A stretch of 40,112 nucleotides of DNA from an uncultured Collinsella sp. (GTDB taxonomy: Bacteria > Actinomycetota > Coriobacteriia > Coriobacteriales > Coriobacteriaceae), in assembly GCA_949294785.1 (NCBI GenBank), contig CASFIQ010000078.1, positions 1 through 40,112 on the forward strand, read 5' to 3'. The notes under the pieces were generated by a model, which saw only the letters and a list, made by a program, of their open reading frames with translations, did no database searches and had not been told where the DNA came from. A program made the position numbers and the translations under genes. How positions within the stretch are numbered: the stretch's first letter is position 1; every line of letters starts with the position of its first letter. This document shows positions 8,808 through 16,772 of this stretch, piece after piece.

Positions 8808-9380
8808 CTATGAGAGGAACGCCTTGATACCGATGATAATCAGGACGACGCCGCCGGCGATCTCGGCGCGCGGGCCGAAGTGAGCCCCCAGGCGGCGCCC
8901 CATGAACAGCATGGCAAGGCAGCACAGGAAGGTCATGATGCCGATGGCGCCTCCGTACAGCGCGATGTTCGCGCCGCTTGCAGCGAGGGAGACGCCGACC
9001 ACGAACGCATCGATCGAGGTGGCGATCGCCTCGAGGAAGATGGTGGGATAGGTGAGTTTCGAAGCGGGGCACACCTCGGGTTCGCGCAGCTCGGCCGCGG
9101 CCTCCCAGATCATCTTGCCACCCACGAAAGCGAGTATCGCCAGAGACACGATGCCCGCATACGCCTCGATGAGCGGGGCGATAAGGGTCCCGCCAAAGAA
9201 TCCGGCGATCGGCATGCCCATCTGAAACAGGGCGAACATGACCGGCATGGCGAACTTCTTGCCGCGCGGCATATCCGGCTCGCACAGCGAATTGGACAGC
9301 GTGACCGCCATAGCGTCCATGGCGAGGGCGATACCGAGGAATAGCGCCTCGATGAGGTTCTCGAATGCGAAGGAGCCCAT
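8808..9380 (-). CDS. mntP: Manganese efflux pump MntP
   Basis: The 190-residue integral membrane protein belongs to the MntP (DUF204/YebN) family, which exports Mn2+. Two internally repeated halves carry the acidic transport motifs: MDAMAVTLSNSL near the N-terminus and TSIDAFVVGVSLA near residue 110. About six hydrophobic helices are visible. ATG at 9380 is chosen because GGAG lies five bases upstream and the protein starts with its first helix. Upstream DNA (9381-9509) shows no yybP-ykoY riboswitch that I can recognise. Confidence 0.93.
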   Translation of the reverse strand: MGSFAFENLIEALFLGIALAMDAMAVTLSNSLCEPDMPRGKKFAMPVMFALFQMGMPIAGFFGGTLIAPLIEAYAGIVSLAILAFVGGKMIWEAAAELREPEVCPASKLTYPTIFLEAIATSIDAFVVGVSLAASGANIALYGGAIGIMTFLCCLAMLFMGRRLGAHFGPRAEIAGGVVLIIIGIKAFLS

Positions 9381-9484
9381 GACATCTCCGATACGGGAAA
9401 GCCGGTCCGCACGCCGGCGGGCCGAAGGGATTGAAGCGAATCTCATTGGAAGGCAGGGCATCCGAACCGAAGCGGAAGCGTGCA

Positions 9485-9507
9485 CGATGCGGCGGCCGGC
9501 CGCATCG
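9485..9507 (-). terminator. Terminator hairpin of the PLP-fold gene
   Basis: Perfect 9-bp repeat CGATGCGGC / GCCGCATCG with a 5-base loop, starting three bases after the stop of the upstream gene. No U-tract. Confidence 0.55.
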
Positions 9508-9509
9508 CC

Positions 9510-10622
9510 TTAGGGCTCGGGCGGATTACAGAAAAGCCGCAGCGCTTGATCCAGGCTGTCGACGATGGAAAGCGGATCGTCGGTGCCCGCGAAGATGCGG
9601 ATGAAACCGACGTCACGAAGCGAGAGCGCGGAAAGGCGCGTGCTGGCACCTCCGGCGCGCGCCGACCGGTTGGCGCAAGAGCACAGACCGACGAATCGGC
9701 GATGGCGCTCAGGCGCCGATTCGTCCGCAGAGCCGAGCAGGGTGAAATCGATGACGGGGCCGAAACCATGCTCCAGTACCGAAGGGGCGAGTACGTGGTC
9801 GCGGTGGTTCGAGAGACCCGGGTAGAACACGCGCCCCACCGCCGGGTGGCAGGACAGGTACTCGGCGATGGCACGAGCGTGATCGGCATGCGCGCGCATG
9901 CGCTCGGGCAGCGTGTCGAGCCCCGCGGCGATCGCATCAAGCTCATCGGGCGTGCGCGCATCGCAGCCACGCGGATCGCACGGATCCCCCAAAGCGAAGC
10001 TGAGCAGGCGGAATGCGTCCTCCGCCTGGGGGTCCACGACCCGGCGGCGCCCGCGCCCCCGCGCCTGCGGGGCAACCGAGACCGCCACGAGCTTGCGCTC
10101 GAGCCTGCCCGCGGCGACACGGTCGAGCGCCTCGAGCACGATATGGGCCCCCAGCGCATGGGGCCGGCAGCCAAAAGCAGATGCCACCGTGTTGTCCACG
10201 ATGAGGATGGCGCCGGCGGCGCGAGCCGCCTGGGAGAGCGCGCGCAGATCGGGCACGCGCAGCCCGTAACCTCCGATAGAGCCTACGAACCAGAAGGTGC
10301 GCGCCGCGTGGATTCCCGCGGGATAGGCGTACGACTGGGGACCCCCGAGCGAGGCATCCGAGAAGCTGACCTCGTGCTCGGCCATGGCGCGCATGAACGC
10401 ATCCGGTGCGGGATCGTCGATGTAGGAGCAGGTGCCGAAGCGGAAGAGCCCCTGAAACGCCGCGGAGAAATCATCGGCGCAGACCACGAGATGGTCGTTG
10501 GATCCCACGAGGGCGATCTTCGCGAGAAGGTCGGCGGTGTTGTCCGCGCGGACGAACCAGGCGGCACGGGCACCGGAAAGCGAGGCGTATCGGCCGGTCA
10601 GATCAACCTGCTCTCGCGACAT
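9510..10622 (-). CDS. Cys/Met-metabolism PLP-fold protein, probable pseudoenzyme
   Basis: The 370 residues follow the cystathionine gamma-synthase/lyase fold. Family landmarks include ILIVDNTVAS (the Asp143 that contacts the PLP ring nitrogen), GCRPHALGAHIV, VFYPGLSNHRDH and a C-terminal SLR-like region (LSALSLRDVGFIRIFAGTDDP). In active members the segment after GADIV reads HSATKY, where Lys forms the Schiff base; here it reads EALDRV, so Arg168 occupies the lysine position. The usual glycine-rich stretch after it is also replaced by ARGRGRRR. The protein is thus unlikely to be a conventional PLP enzyme, though it is full length with a good ribosome site (GAGGAGGGG) at ATG 10622. It is monocistronic between thrS and mntP. 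A regulatory or lysine-independent role is inference. Confidence 0.8.
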   Translation of the reverse strand: MSREQVDLTGRYASLSGARAAWFVRADNTADLLAKIALVGSNDHLVVCADDFSAAFQGLFRFGTCSYIDDPAPDAFMRAMAEHEVSFSDASLGGPQSYAYPAGIHAARTFWFVGSIGGYGLRVPDLRALSQAARAAGAILIVDNTVASAFGCRPHALGAHIVLEALDRVAAGRLERKLVAVSVAPQARGRGRRRVVDPQAEDAFRLLSFALGDPCDPRGCDARTPDELDAIAAGLDTLPERMRAHADHARAIAEYLSCHPAVGRVFYPGLSNHRDHVLAPSVLEHGFGPVIDFTLLGSADESAPERHRRFVGLCSCANRSARAGGASTRLSALSLRDVGFIRIFAGTDDPLSIVDSLDQALRLFCNPPEP

Positions 10623-10658
10623 GCCGCTCTCCCCTCCTCGGATTATCCATTGTGAACC

Positions 10659-10664
10659 AGTATA
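10659..10664 (-). promoter_or_regulatory. Candidate -10 for the PLP-fold gene
   Basis: Minus strand TATACT about 37 bases before the ATG; no clear -35. Confidence 0.35.
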
Positions 10665-10765
10665 CACAGTACGCGCCGGTAGCACCCCTCAAAGCGGGAG
10701 CTTCCATAACAGGTGGAAGCACGAAGCGGGCCCGAAGGGCGCCCCGTTGTCGATAGCCTTGAGAA

Positions 10766-10798
10766 GCGCCGCCACGGGTGCGAAGCCCGCGGCGGCGC
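10766..10798 (-). terminator. thrS terminator
   Basis: Thirteen-base arms GCGCCGCCACGGG and CCCGCGGCGGCGC (one mismatch) with a 7-base loop, seven bases after the thrS stop; followed on the minus strand by TTCTC. Confidence 0.7.
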
Positions 10799-10804
10799 GT
10801 CCGA

Positions 10805-12568
10805 TCAGCGTCGCTCGGCGATCTCGGAGGCCACCTGGGCGATGAAGTCCTCGAGCGATGCGGCATGCGTCTCGTTGGAGCGATCGCGCACCGAGATGTT
10901 TCCGGCCTCGACCTCCTGCTCACCGATGATGAGCATGTAGGGCGGCCGGTCGATGTTGCGCGCCTCGCGGATCTTATAACCGATCTTCTCGTCACGCTCA
11001 TCGAGCACGGCGCGGATACCGGCGGCCTCGAGCTTGGCGGTGACGTCGCGCGCGTAGTCGCGGCTCTTCTCCGAGACCGGCAGCACCTTCACCTGACAGG
11101 GCGCGAGCCACGTGGGGAACTTGCCCTCGAAATGCTCGATCAGGATACCGATGAAGCGCTCGATGGAGCCGAAGCACACGCGGTGGAGCATGATGGGCCG
11201 CTTCTTGGAGCCGTCCGCATCCGTGTACTCGAGATCGAAGTTGAGCGGCATCTGGAAGTCGAGCTGAACGGTGCCGCACTGCCAGGTGCGGCCGAGCGAA
11301 TCCTCCAGATGGAAGTCGATCTTGGGCCCGTAGAAGGCACCGTCGCCCTCGTTCACCACGTAATCCTTGCCTAGGCGGTCGAGCGCCTCGCGAAGGCCCG
11401 CCTCGGCGGCAGCCCAATCCTCATCGGACCCCATGGAGTCCTCGGGGCGGGTGGAGAGCTCGAGATGATAGGTGAAGCCGAACTTCTGGTACACGGAGTC
11501 GATCAGGTTCACCACGCCCACGATCTCGTCGGTAAGCTGGTCGGGACGCACGAACAGGTGGGCGTCGTCCTGGTTGAAGCAGCGCACGCGGAAAAGGCCG
11601 TGGAGCGCCCCGCGCATCTCATGACGGTGGACGAGGCCGATCTCGCCGGCGCGGATGGGCAGCTCGCGATAGCTATGCGGACGACTCTTGTAGACGAGCA
11701 CGCCGCCCGGGCAGTTCATGGGCTTGATGCAGTACTCCTCGCCATCGATGACGGTCGAGTACATGTTGTCCTTGTAGTGGTCCCAGTGACCGGAGGTCTC
11801 CCACAGGTGCTTGCTCATGATCTGCGGGGTCGAGATCTCCACGTAACCAGCATCGTGGTGGATCTCGCGCCAGTAGCTCAGAAGCTCGTTCTTCAAGATC
11901 ATGCCGTTGGGCAAGAAGAACGGGAAGCCGGGCGCCTCGTCGCGCATCATGAAGATGTCCATCTCGCGGCCGATCTTGCGGTGGTCGCGCTTCTTGGCCT
12001 CCTCGATGAGGCGCAGGTGCTCGTCGAGCTCCGCCTTGGTGGCGAACGCGGTGCCGTTCACGCGCGTGAGCATCTTGTTGGCCTTGTCGCCCTTCCAATA
12101 GGCGCCGGAGACGCCGGTGAGCTTGAAGGCCTTGAGCGCCTTGGTGTAGGTGAGGTGCGGGCCCACGCACATGTCAATGTACTCGCCCTGCTGGTAGAAG
12201 GTGATGCGAGCGTCCGCGTCGAGGTCGCCGATATGCTCGACCTTGTACTTCTCACCGCGCTCCTCCATGAGCGCGATGGCCTCGGCGCGCGGGAGCTCGA
12301 AGACGGTGAACTTGAGGTTCTCCTTCACGATCTTCTTCATCTCCGCCTCGATCGCGGGGAAATCGTCCTCGGAGATCTTACTCCCCTCGGGCAGGTCGAT
12401 ATCGTAATAGAAGCCGTTGTCGGTGGCCGGGCCGTAGGCGAAATCCGCCTCCGGGTAGAGGCGCTTCACCGCCTGCGCCATGATGTGCGCGGCGGAGTGG
12501 CGGATGACGTGGGTCACCTCGTCGGCGGGGCACTCGTCCACATGGCCGTCGTTGTAGAGAACCTTCAT
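10805..12568 (-). CDS. thrS: Threonyl-tRNA synthetase (no TGS domain)
   Basis: This 587-residue class II synthetase charges tRNA-Thr. It starts almost directly at the editing domain, with H24-S-A-A-H28 and CVGPHL. The catalytic core has NCPGG, the segment RHEMRGALHGLFRVR, QDDAH and HRVCFGSIERF, giving the zinc ligands Cys, His, His. The anticodon-binding domain is complete. About 55-60 residues of the usual N-terminal TGS domain are missing; the ATG at 12568 is well supported by AGGAG six bases upstream, and the DNA upstream is a structured leader, so the shortening looks real. Expression is probably controlled by the attenuator-like leader at 12611-12742. Confidence 0.97.
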   Translation of the reverse strand: MKVLYNDGHVDECPADEVTHVIRHSAAHIMAQAVKRLYPEADFAYGPATDNGFYYDIDLPEGSKISEDDFPAIEAEMKKIVKENLKFTVFELPRAEAIALMEERGEKYKVEHIGDLDADARITFYQQGEYIDMCVGPHLTYTKALKAFKLTGVSGAYWKGDKANKMLTRVNGTAFATKAELDEHLRLIEEAKKRDHRKIGREMDIFMMRDEAPGFPFFLPNGMILKNELLSYWREIHHDAGYVEISTPQIMSKHLWETSGHWDHYKDNMYSTVIDGEEYCIKPMNCPGGVLVYKSRPHSYRELPIRAGEIGLVHRHEMRGALHGLFRVRCFNQDDAHLFVRPDQLTDEIVGVVNLIDSVYQKFGFTYHLELSTRPEDSMGSDEDWAAAEAGLREALDRLGKDYVVNEGDGAFYGPKIDFHLEDSLGRTWQCGTVQLDFQMPLNFDLEYTDADGSKKRPIMLHRVCFGSIERFIGILIEHFEGKFPTWLAPCQVKVLPVSEKSRDYARDVTAKLEAAGIRAVLDERDEKIGYKIREARNIDRPPYMLIIGEQEVEAGNISVRDRSNETHAASLEDFIAQVASEIAERR

Positions 12569-12610
12569 GATCTGCTCCTATCGGTGGGATTCCACGAGCG
12601 TACCTGATAA

Positions 12611-12696
12611 AAGAAAAACGCCCGCCTCCCGCATGGGGTCGGCGAGCAGCATGAGGCGCCTGCCTGTGGCCTGCCGGCCATGCGAGAAGGCGGGCG
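12611..12696 (-). terminator. Candidate transcription attenuator in the thrS leader
   Basis: On the minus strand CGCCCGCCT-TCT-CGCATGG (12696-12678) pairs with CCATGCG-GG-AGGCGGGCG (12636-12619): a 9-bp outer and 7-bp inner helix. It is followed at once by TTTTTCTTTT (12618-12609), a full intrinsic terminator only about 40 bases before the thrS start. The 5' arm can instead pair with AGGCAGGCGCCT (12665-12654) over 11 of 12 positions, which would block the terminator. Confidence 0.7.
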
Positions 12697-12697
12697 C

Positions 12698-12742
12698 CTA
12701 GATAGTCTGAGTTCGATCGAGATGAAGCGACGGGCGGCTCAT
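12698..12742 (-). CDS. Putative thrS leader peptide
   Basis: A 14-codon frame reads MSRPSLHLDRTQTI and stops at TAG (12700-12698), immediately beside the 5' arm of the attenuator stem. Two ACT threonine codons and one ATC lie in its last four codons. GAAAGG is about ten bases upstream of the ATG. It starts about 40 bases after the proposed thrS promoter. The arrangement is that of ribosome-mediated attenuation, but two Thr codons are few, so chance is possible. Confidence 0.4.
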   Translation of the reverse strand: MSRPSLHLDRTQTI

Positions 12743-12780
12743 ATGCCAGAAACCTTTCGCACGGATGCTTTGCGCAGGAA

Positions 12781-12789
12781 AGAATAGCA
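12781..12789 (-). promoter_or_regulatory. Extended -10 promoter for thrS
   Basis: Minus strand TGCTATTCT within TGTGCTATTCTTT, the same 13 bases as before valS. It would start a leader of about 200 bases ahead of thrS. Confidence 0.5.
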
Positions 12790-12791
12790 CA

Positions 12792-12813
12792 AGCGCCGCA
12801 GGTGCGCGGCGCT
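12792..12813 (-). terminator. Terminator of the zinc-ribbon membrane gene
   Basis: Perfect 8-bp stem AGCGCCGC/GCGGCGCT, six-base loop, nine bases after the stop of the upstream gene; the tail overlaps the thrS promoter (TGTGCTATTCTTT). Confidence 0.6.
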
Positions 12814-12822
12814 CGGCGACTT

Positions 12823-13251
12823 CTACTGGATGTGGGTGCGGCAGTACGGGCACACCTTCCAGTGGGCCTCGAGCGGCTTATGGCAGCTGGGGCAGACGTT
12901 GCGCACCTGGGTGTTGCACACCGGGCACACGATGAAATCCTTCTCGATGGGCGTGCCGCACTTGGGGCAGGTGCCGTAGGCGGCGAGCTGGCGCTCGCGC
13001 AGCGCCATATCGAGCTCCTGCTCCTCGCGGTCATCGAGGTAGGTGTGCGGACGAAGCGCCAGATAGGCGATCATGCCGGCGAACGGGATGAGGGCGATGA
13101 TACCCCAGACCCAGGGGGCGGTGGCGATGCGGCGCCGCGCATCCACAAAGACGTAGAGCACCGACAGCACGTACAGGACCACGATGAAGCCGATGAGGGC
13201 GTAGATCACCGGCATGAGCGGGGTGATGACCTGATTGATGATATCAGACAT
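12823..13251 (-). CDS. Membrane protein with double zinc ribbon
   Basis: The 142-residue protein has two hydrophobic segments near the N-terminus (about residues 8-35 and 45-65); the second, PWVWGIIALIPFAGMIAYLAL, resembles the PLDc_N/cardiolipin-synthase anchor. A short charged linker follows. The C-terminal half holds four CxxC knuckles (CPKC, CPVC, CPSC, CPYC), a double zinc ribbon. The function is unknown; such proteins may sense or scaffold at the membrane. ATG at 13251 gives a clean first helix, although its ribosome site (GAAGG about 13 bases away) is weak. It has its own promoter and terminator. Confidence 0.85.
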   Translation of the reverse strand: MSDIINQVITPLMPVIYALIGFIVVLYVLSVLYVFVDARRRIATAPWVWGIIALIPFAGMIAYLALRPHTYLDDREEQELDMALRERQLAAYGTCPKCGTPIEKDFIVCPVCNTQVRNVCPSCHKPLEAHWKVCPYCRTHIQ

Positions 13252-13292
13252 GTGAAAACCAAACCTTCCGGTCTCGGTACACGAGCCAACCC

Positions 13293-13298
13293 ATTGTA
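13293..13298 (-). promoter_or_regulatory. Candidate -10 for the zinc-ribbon gene
   Basis: Minus strand TACAAT within TATACAATGGG, about 42 bases before the ATG. Confidence 0.35.
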
Positions 13299-13381
13299 TA
13301 CCGATTGCGTCCCTGAAGCGACCGCGAAGCACGTGAACCTGTTTGCACAGACCATGCCCACAGCTGTGAAACGGATCCGTT

Positions 13382-13410
13382 TTGAAACCTACCGGCAGGC
13401 ACCGTTATGG
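13382..13410 (+). promoter_or_regulatory. Candidate promoter for the PHP phosphatase
   Basis: TTGAAA (13382-13387), 17-bp spacer, TTATGG (13405-13410), 39 bases before the ATG. Confidence 0.4.
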
Positions 13411-13448
13411 GAGAATCACAGGGGAACCCGCAAGCAAAGGAGCCCGAG

Positions 13449-14291
13449 ATGTTCGCCGATTACCACGTCCACTCGACCTTCAGCGACGATTCCGTCTACC
13501 CGTTGGAGGATATCTGCGCCGACGCCGTCCGCCTGGGTTTGGACGAGATATGCTTCACCGACCACGTCGACTACGGGGTGAAGCCCGACCGGGACCACCC
13601 CGAGCTCGCCCACGTGCACAACGGCCGCCCGATCATGAACGTGGATTACGAGCGCTACTTCCCGTTGCTGAACCAGATGCGCGCCCGCCATGCCGGCGAG
13701 CTCTCCGTGAAGCGCGGGCTCGAGTTCGGCGTGCAGCGCCACACGCTCGGGCGCTACGAGGCGCTCTTCGACCGCTGGCGGGACGATCTCGACTTCGTCA
13801 TCCTATCGATCCATCAGGTGGGAGATAGCGAGTTCTGGAACGGCGACTTCCAACGCGGGCGCTCGCAGGAGGAGTACCAGGAGGCGTACTACGGCGAGCT
13901 GCTGCGCGTGGTCGAGCGCTTCGACCGCTACAGCGTGTTGGGGCACCTCGATCTGATCCGTCGCTACGATCCCGCGGGGCCCTACCCCTTCGCGAAAACG
14001 CGCGACCTGGTCGCCGCGATTCTGGAACGCGTCATCGCGACCGGCCACGGTATCGAGGTGAACACGTCGAGCTACCGCTACGGACTCGACGACCTCATGC
14101 CCTCGACGAACGTGCTTCGCCTCTACCGCGACCTGGGTGGCAGAATCGTGACGCTCGGAAGCGACTCGCATGCGCCCGGGCAGCTGGGCAGCCATATCCG
14201 CGATGTCGAGCATGCCCTCTCCCAGCTCGGGTTCACGGAAACCTACACGTTCGACCGCATGGAGCCCCTGCCGCACGCAATCGAAGGCTGA
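13449..14291 (+). CDS. PHP-domain phosphatase, histidinol-phosphatase (HisK/HisJ) type
   Basis: This 280-residue metal-dependent phosphoesterase has the PHP motifs in order: DYHVHSTFSDDS (motif I), CFTDHVDY (II), GLEFG, SIHQV (III), GHLDLIRRY and GSDSHAPGQLG (IV). The pattern is that of HisJ/HisK histidinol phosphatases, which remove phosphate from L-histidinol phosphate in histidine synthesis. No other his gene is nearby, so the substrate is inferred from the family only. ATG at 13449 has AAAGGAG six bases upstream. It stands alone, divergent from the zinc-ribbon gene and convergent with the CLC operon. Confidence 0.88.
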   Translation: MFADYHVHSTFSDDSVYPLEDICADAVRLGLDEICFTDHVDYGVKPDRDHPELAHVHNGRPIMNVDYERYFPLLNQMRARHAGELSVKRGLEFGVQRHTLGRYEALFDRWRDDLDFVILSIHQVGDSEFWNGDFQRGRSQEEYQEAYYGELLRVVERFDRYSVLGHLDLIRRYDPAGPYPFAKTRDLVAAILERVIATGHGIEVNTSSYRYGLDDLMPSTNVLRLYRDLGGRIVTLGSDSHAPGQLGSHIRDVEHALSQLGFTETYTFDRMEPLPHAIEG

Positions 14292-14311
14292 GCTCGCCCC
14301 GCGCACGGCAT

Positions 14312-14353
14312 GGCGCTACCGGGCGCCGCCGCGGGAACCGCGGAGGGCCTCCG
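14312..14353. terminator. Three tandem hairpins between convergent genes
   Basis: GGCGC/GCGCC (14312-14327), CCGCGG/CCGCGG around GAA (14329-14343) and CGGAGG/CCTCCG (14341-14353) lie between the PHP gene and the CLC gene. The last two overlap and exclude each other. No U-tract on either strand. Nothing else is seen in 14292-14398. Confidence 0.45.
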
Positions 14354-14398
14354 GGCGAAACGGTCCGAGACGCGCCCCCTCGCGACGGCACGGCAAAC

Positions 14399-15856
14399 CT
14401 AGGGCCGCACCTCGGTGTCGTGCCGCTCGATCGCACGCTCCACCGAATCACCCGCGTCCTCGTCGAGCGAACGCCATTTAGGCGTGACGATGCGCTGCGC
14501 GACGTACACGCCGCGATGCCCCGCGACCAGATAACCCACGAACGATACGATCACGAAATAGGGCGCCGCGGCACCACCGAAGAGGTCGACGCCCAGCATG
14601 ATGGTGGTGATGGGCACGTTGAGAGCCGACCCGAACACGCCGATCATACCGAGCCCGGCCATGAACGAAGGCGCCCACCCCAATGCGGTGCCGAGCCAGC
14701 CGCCCAGCGCGGCGCCGATACCGAACAGCGGCGTCACCTCGCCGCCCTGGTAACCGGCGCCGAGCGTGAGCGCTGTGGTGACGAGCTTGAGAAGCGCGTC
14801 GATCGGTGTGGTGGCGCCCTGGAAGCCCGCCTCGACGAGCCAGCTGGAAAGGCCGGCATAGGAATACAGACCGAAGCACACGTAGACCGCGAGCAGGATC
14901 AGGGAGCTCACCAGCGCGGAGGCGAGATAGCTGGTGATGTGCGACGCATAGAACCGCTTGACCGCGCGGATGGATGCCGAGAACAGGCGCGCGGCGATGC
15001 CGAAGACGATGCCCGCCCCCACGGCGACGACGATGCTCTGCGGCCCGATATCAGGCACCCTGCCCAGGATATAGGCCTCGCGTCCGGCACCGAGCAAGCC
15101 CGCTACGGTATCGCCCGCAAACGATCCCACGAGGCAGTAGATTCCCGCCGCATAATGGAGCTTCCCCACATAGCACATCTCCATACCGAAGAAGGCTCCG
15201 GCGAGCGGCGTGCCGAACACGCCGCCGAACGCCGCGGAGATGCCCGCCATGAGCAGGTCCTGATGATCGTGTGCCTCAAGCTTGAACGCGCGCGAAACGG
15301 TGTCGGCGATGGTCCCGCCGATCTGCACCGCGGTGCCCTCGCGTCCGGCGGACCCGCCCGTGAGGTGCGTCGCCACCGAGCACAGGAACGTGAAGGGCGC
15401 CATGACGCGCGGGATGCGCTTGCCTGAGACGGCGCAGTCGATGACGAGGTTGTTGCCGCGCTGAGCCCCCTGGCCATGGGTACGGTAGAGCCATGCGGTG
15501 AAAACGCTCACCACGGGAAGCAGCGCGAAGCAGAAAAGGTGCCCGCCGCGGAACGCCGTCACGATATCGAGCGCCGCCAGAAACGCCCACGCCGCCGCAC
15601 CCATAGCGACGGAGACCACCAATACGAGCGCCATGAGACGCGCGGAATCGCGCAGGTTGCGGATGCTGCGGCGGGCATCCATCGCAATCGATCGTTCCAC
15701 GGCGAGCGCCTCGCGGCCAAGAGGGGTCTGGAGCACCTCGCGCCGTGCGCGGCGCGCCGCAGACGAGCGGCCGGCGTGATCGGTCTTTGCGGTCACCGCG
15801 GGAGCCTGCGCCGCGGCGGCGCCCCCAGCGGTCGTGCGCGCGTCATCTACCGGCAT
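14399..15856 (-). CDS. CLC antiporter of the CLC-F (fluoride/proton) type
   Basis: The 485-residue protein has a charged N-tail, then about ten hydrophobic segments of the CLC family. The chloride-site GSGIP of CLC-ec1 is replaced by GNNLVID (N135-N136), the gating motif reads GREGTAVQ (E173) instead of GREGP, and the later motif reads GYQGGEVTPLF with a Glu. These three changes are those known from CLC-F proteins, which expel fluoride in exchange for protons. The specificity is inferred. ATG at 15856 is preferred over that at 15865 because GAGAGG abuts the earlier one. It follows a TSUP transporter by 51 bp. I see no fluoride riboswitch upstream. Confidence 0.85.
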   Translation of the reverse strand: MPVDDARTTAGGAAAAQAPAVTAKTDHAGRSSAARRARREVLQTPLGREALAVERSIAMDARRSIRNLRDSARLMALVLVVSVAMGAAAWAFLAALDIVTAFRGGHLFCFALLPVVSVFTAWLYRTHGQGAQRGNNLVIDCAVSGKRIPRVMAPFTFLCSVATHLTGGSAGREGTAVQIGGTIADTVSRAFKLEAHDHQDLLMAGISAAFGGVFGTPLAGAFFGMEMCYVGKLHYAAGIYCLVGSFAGDTVAGLLGAGREAYILGRVPDIGPQSIVVAVGAGIVFGIAARLFSASIRAVKRFYASHITSYLASALVSSLILLAVYVCFGLYSYAGLSSWLVEAGFQGATTPIDALLKLVTTALTLGAGYQGGEVTPLFGIGAALGGWLGTALGWAPSFMAGLGMIGVFGSALNVPITTIMLGVDLFGGAAAPYFVIVSFVGYLVAGHRGVYVAQRIVTPKWRSLDEDAGDSVERAIERHDTEVRP

Positions 15857-15907
15857 GGCGATCATCCCTCTCGAGCCGACAGGACACCCGGTGCGTCGTC
15901 TCGCGCA

Positions 15908-16699
15908 TCAAAGGAGCGCGAAACGAACGAAATTATACGCCGAGAGCACGATGATGAGCCCGAGTGCGAGCACGTAAAGCCGGTCGACCGTAGATCCGTC
16001 GACCCGTCTTGAGATGCGCCGGCCCACGACCGACCCCGCGATCGCCATGACGCACATCCCTGCGAGAACGAGCGGGTCGAAGACCGGGACGCTCCCGCTC
16101 GCCAACGTGTAGACGAGGCTCGCAGTCTGCGAGAACGCGATGATGAACAGCGACGCCTGGGCGGCGACCTTGCTCTCCATCGCAAAGAAGAACACCAGGA
16201 TCGCAAGGTTGAACGGGCCGCCTCCGATTCCCAGAAACGACCAGCACGCCCCCGCGAGAAAGCCGATGACCGTCTGAGGCGCGGAGCCTGAGAGCTTCAG
16301 GCTTCCGAGGCGCCGTTTGTTGAGCGTGTAGGTGAGCACCAGCGCCGAAAGGACGATGATGATCGCCGCCTGGACCGCGCCGACCAGGTCCGCATCGGGA
16401 AAGAGATCGGCGAGCATGTTGAAAAGCGCTTTTCCCGCCACACCGCCCACGGCCGAAGAGATGGCGATGGGCAGCAGCCCGCGTGAATCGACCGAGGACG
16501 AGCGCGTGAACGTATTCTGGGCAAGCGTGGAAAGCGACATGACGAGCACCGAGACGCTCGAGAGGAAGCTCACCGCGCTCACGCCCATGACGCCCATGGC
16601 ATCTACGATGGGTTTGATGATCACCCCGCCGCCGATACCGCAGAGCGGCCCGAGGAGCGAAGCCAGAAAGCAGACGACGAAGACGGGTAGGTATCGCAT
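15908..16699 (-). CDS. TSUP (TauE/SafE) family transporter
   Basis: The 263-residue membrane protein has about eight helices and the two half-repeat signatures of the TSUP family: LCGIGGGVIIKPIVDAMG at the N-terminus and SFLGIGGGPFNLAILVFFF at about residue 155. Members move organosulfur compounds, sulfite or other small anions; the substrate here is unknown. ATG at 16699 follows AGGAGG by 11 bases. It sits between the cytidylate-kinase-like gene and the CLC gene, 73 and 51 bp apart, probably as one transcript. Confidence 0.9.
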   Translation of the reverse strand: MRYLPVFVVCFLASLLGPLCGIGGGVIIKPIVDAMGVMGVSAVSFLSSVSVLVMSLSTLAQNTFTRSSSVDSRGLLPIAISSAVGGVAGKALFNMLADLFPDADLVGAVQAAIIIVLSALVLTYTLNKRRLGSLKLSGSAPQTVIGFLAGACWSFLGIGGGPFNLAILVFFFAMESKVAAQASLFIIAFSQTASLVYTLASGSVPVFDPLVLAGMCVMAIAGSVVGRRISRRVDGSTVDRLYVLALGLIIVLSAYNFVRFALL

Positions 16700-16772
16700 G
16701 CGCCCCCAAGCCTCCTTCCGCGATGCGCGTGATGCAGGCCCGGACCCTCACCCGAGCACGCAGCCAGATGGA

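Noticed and set aside
12569-12790. T-box riboswitch upstream of thrS
   Set aside because: The UGGNACC antiterminator core and a Stem I are not visible; the leader is too short. A leader-peptide attenuator fits better.
15857-16772. Fluoride riboswitch before the CLC-F gene
   Set aside because: The 51- and 73-bp gaps lack the conserved fluoride-motif bases and are too short.
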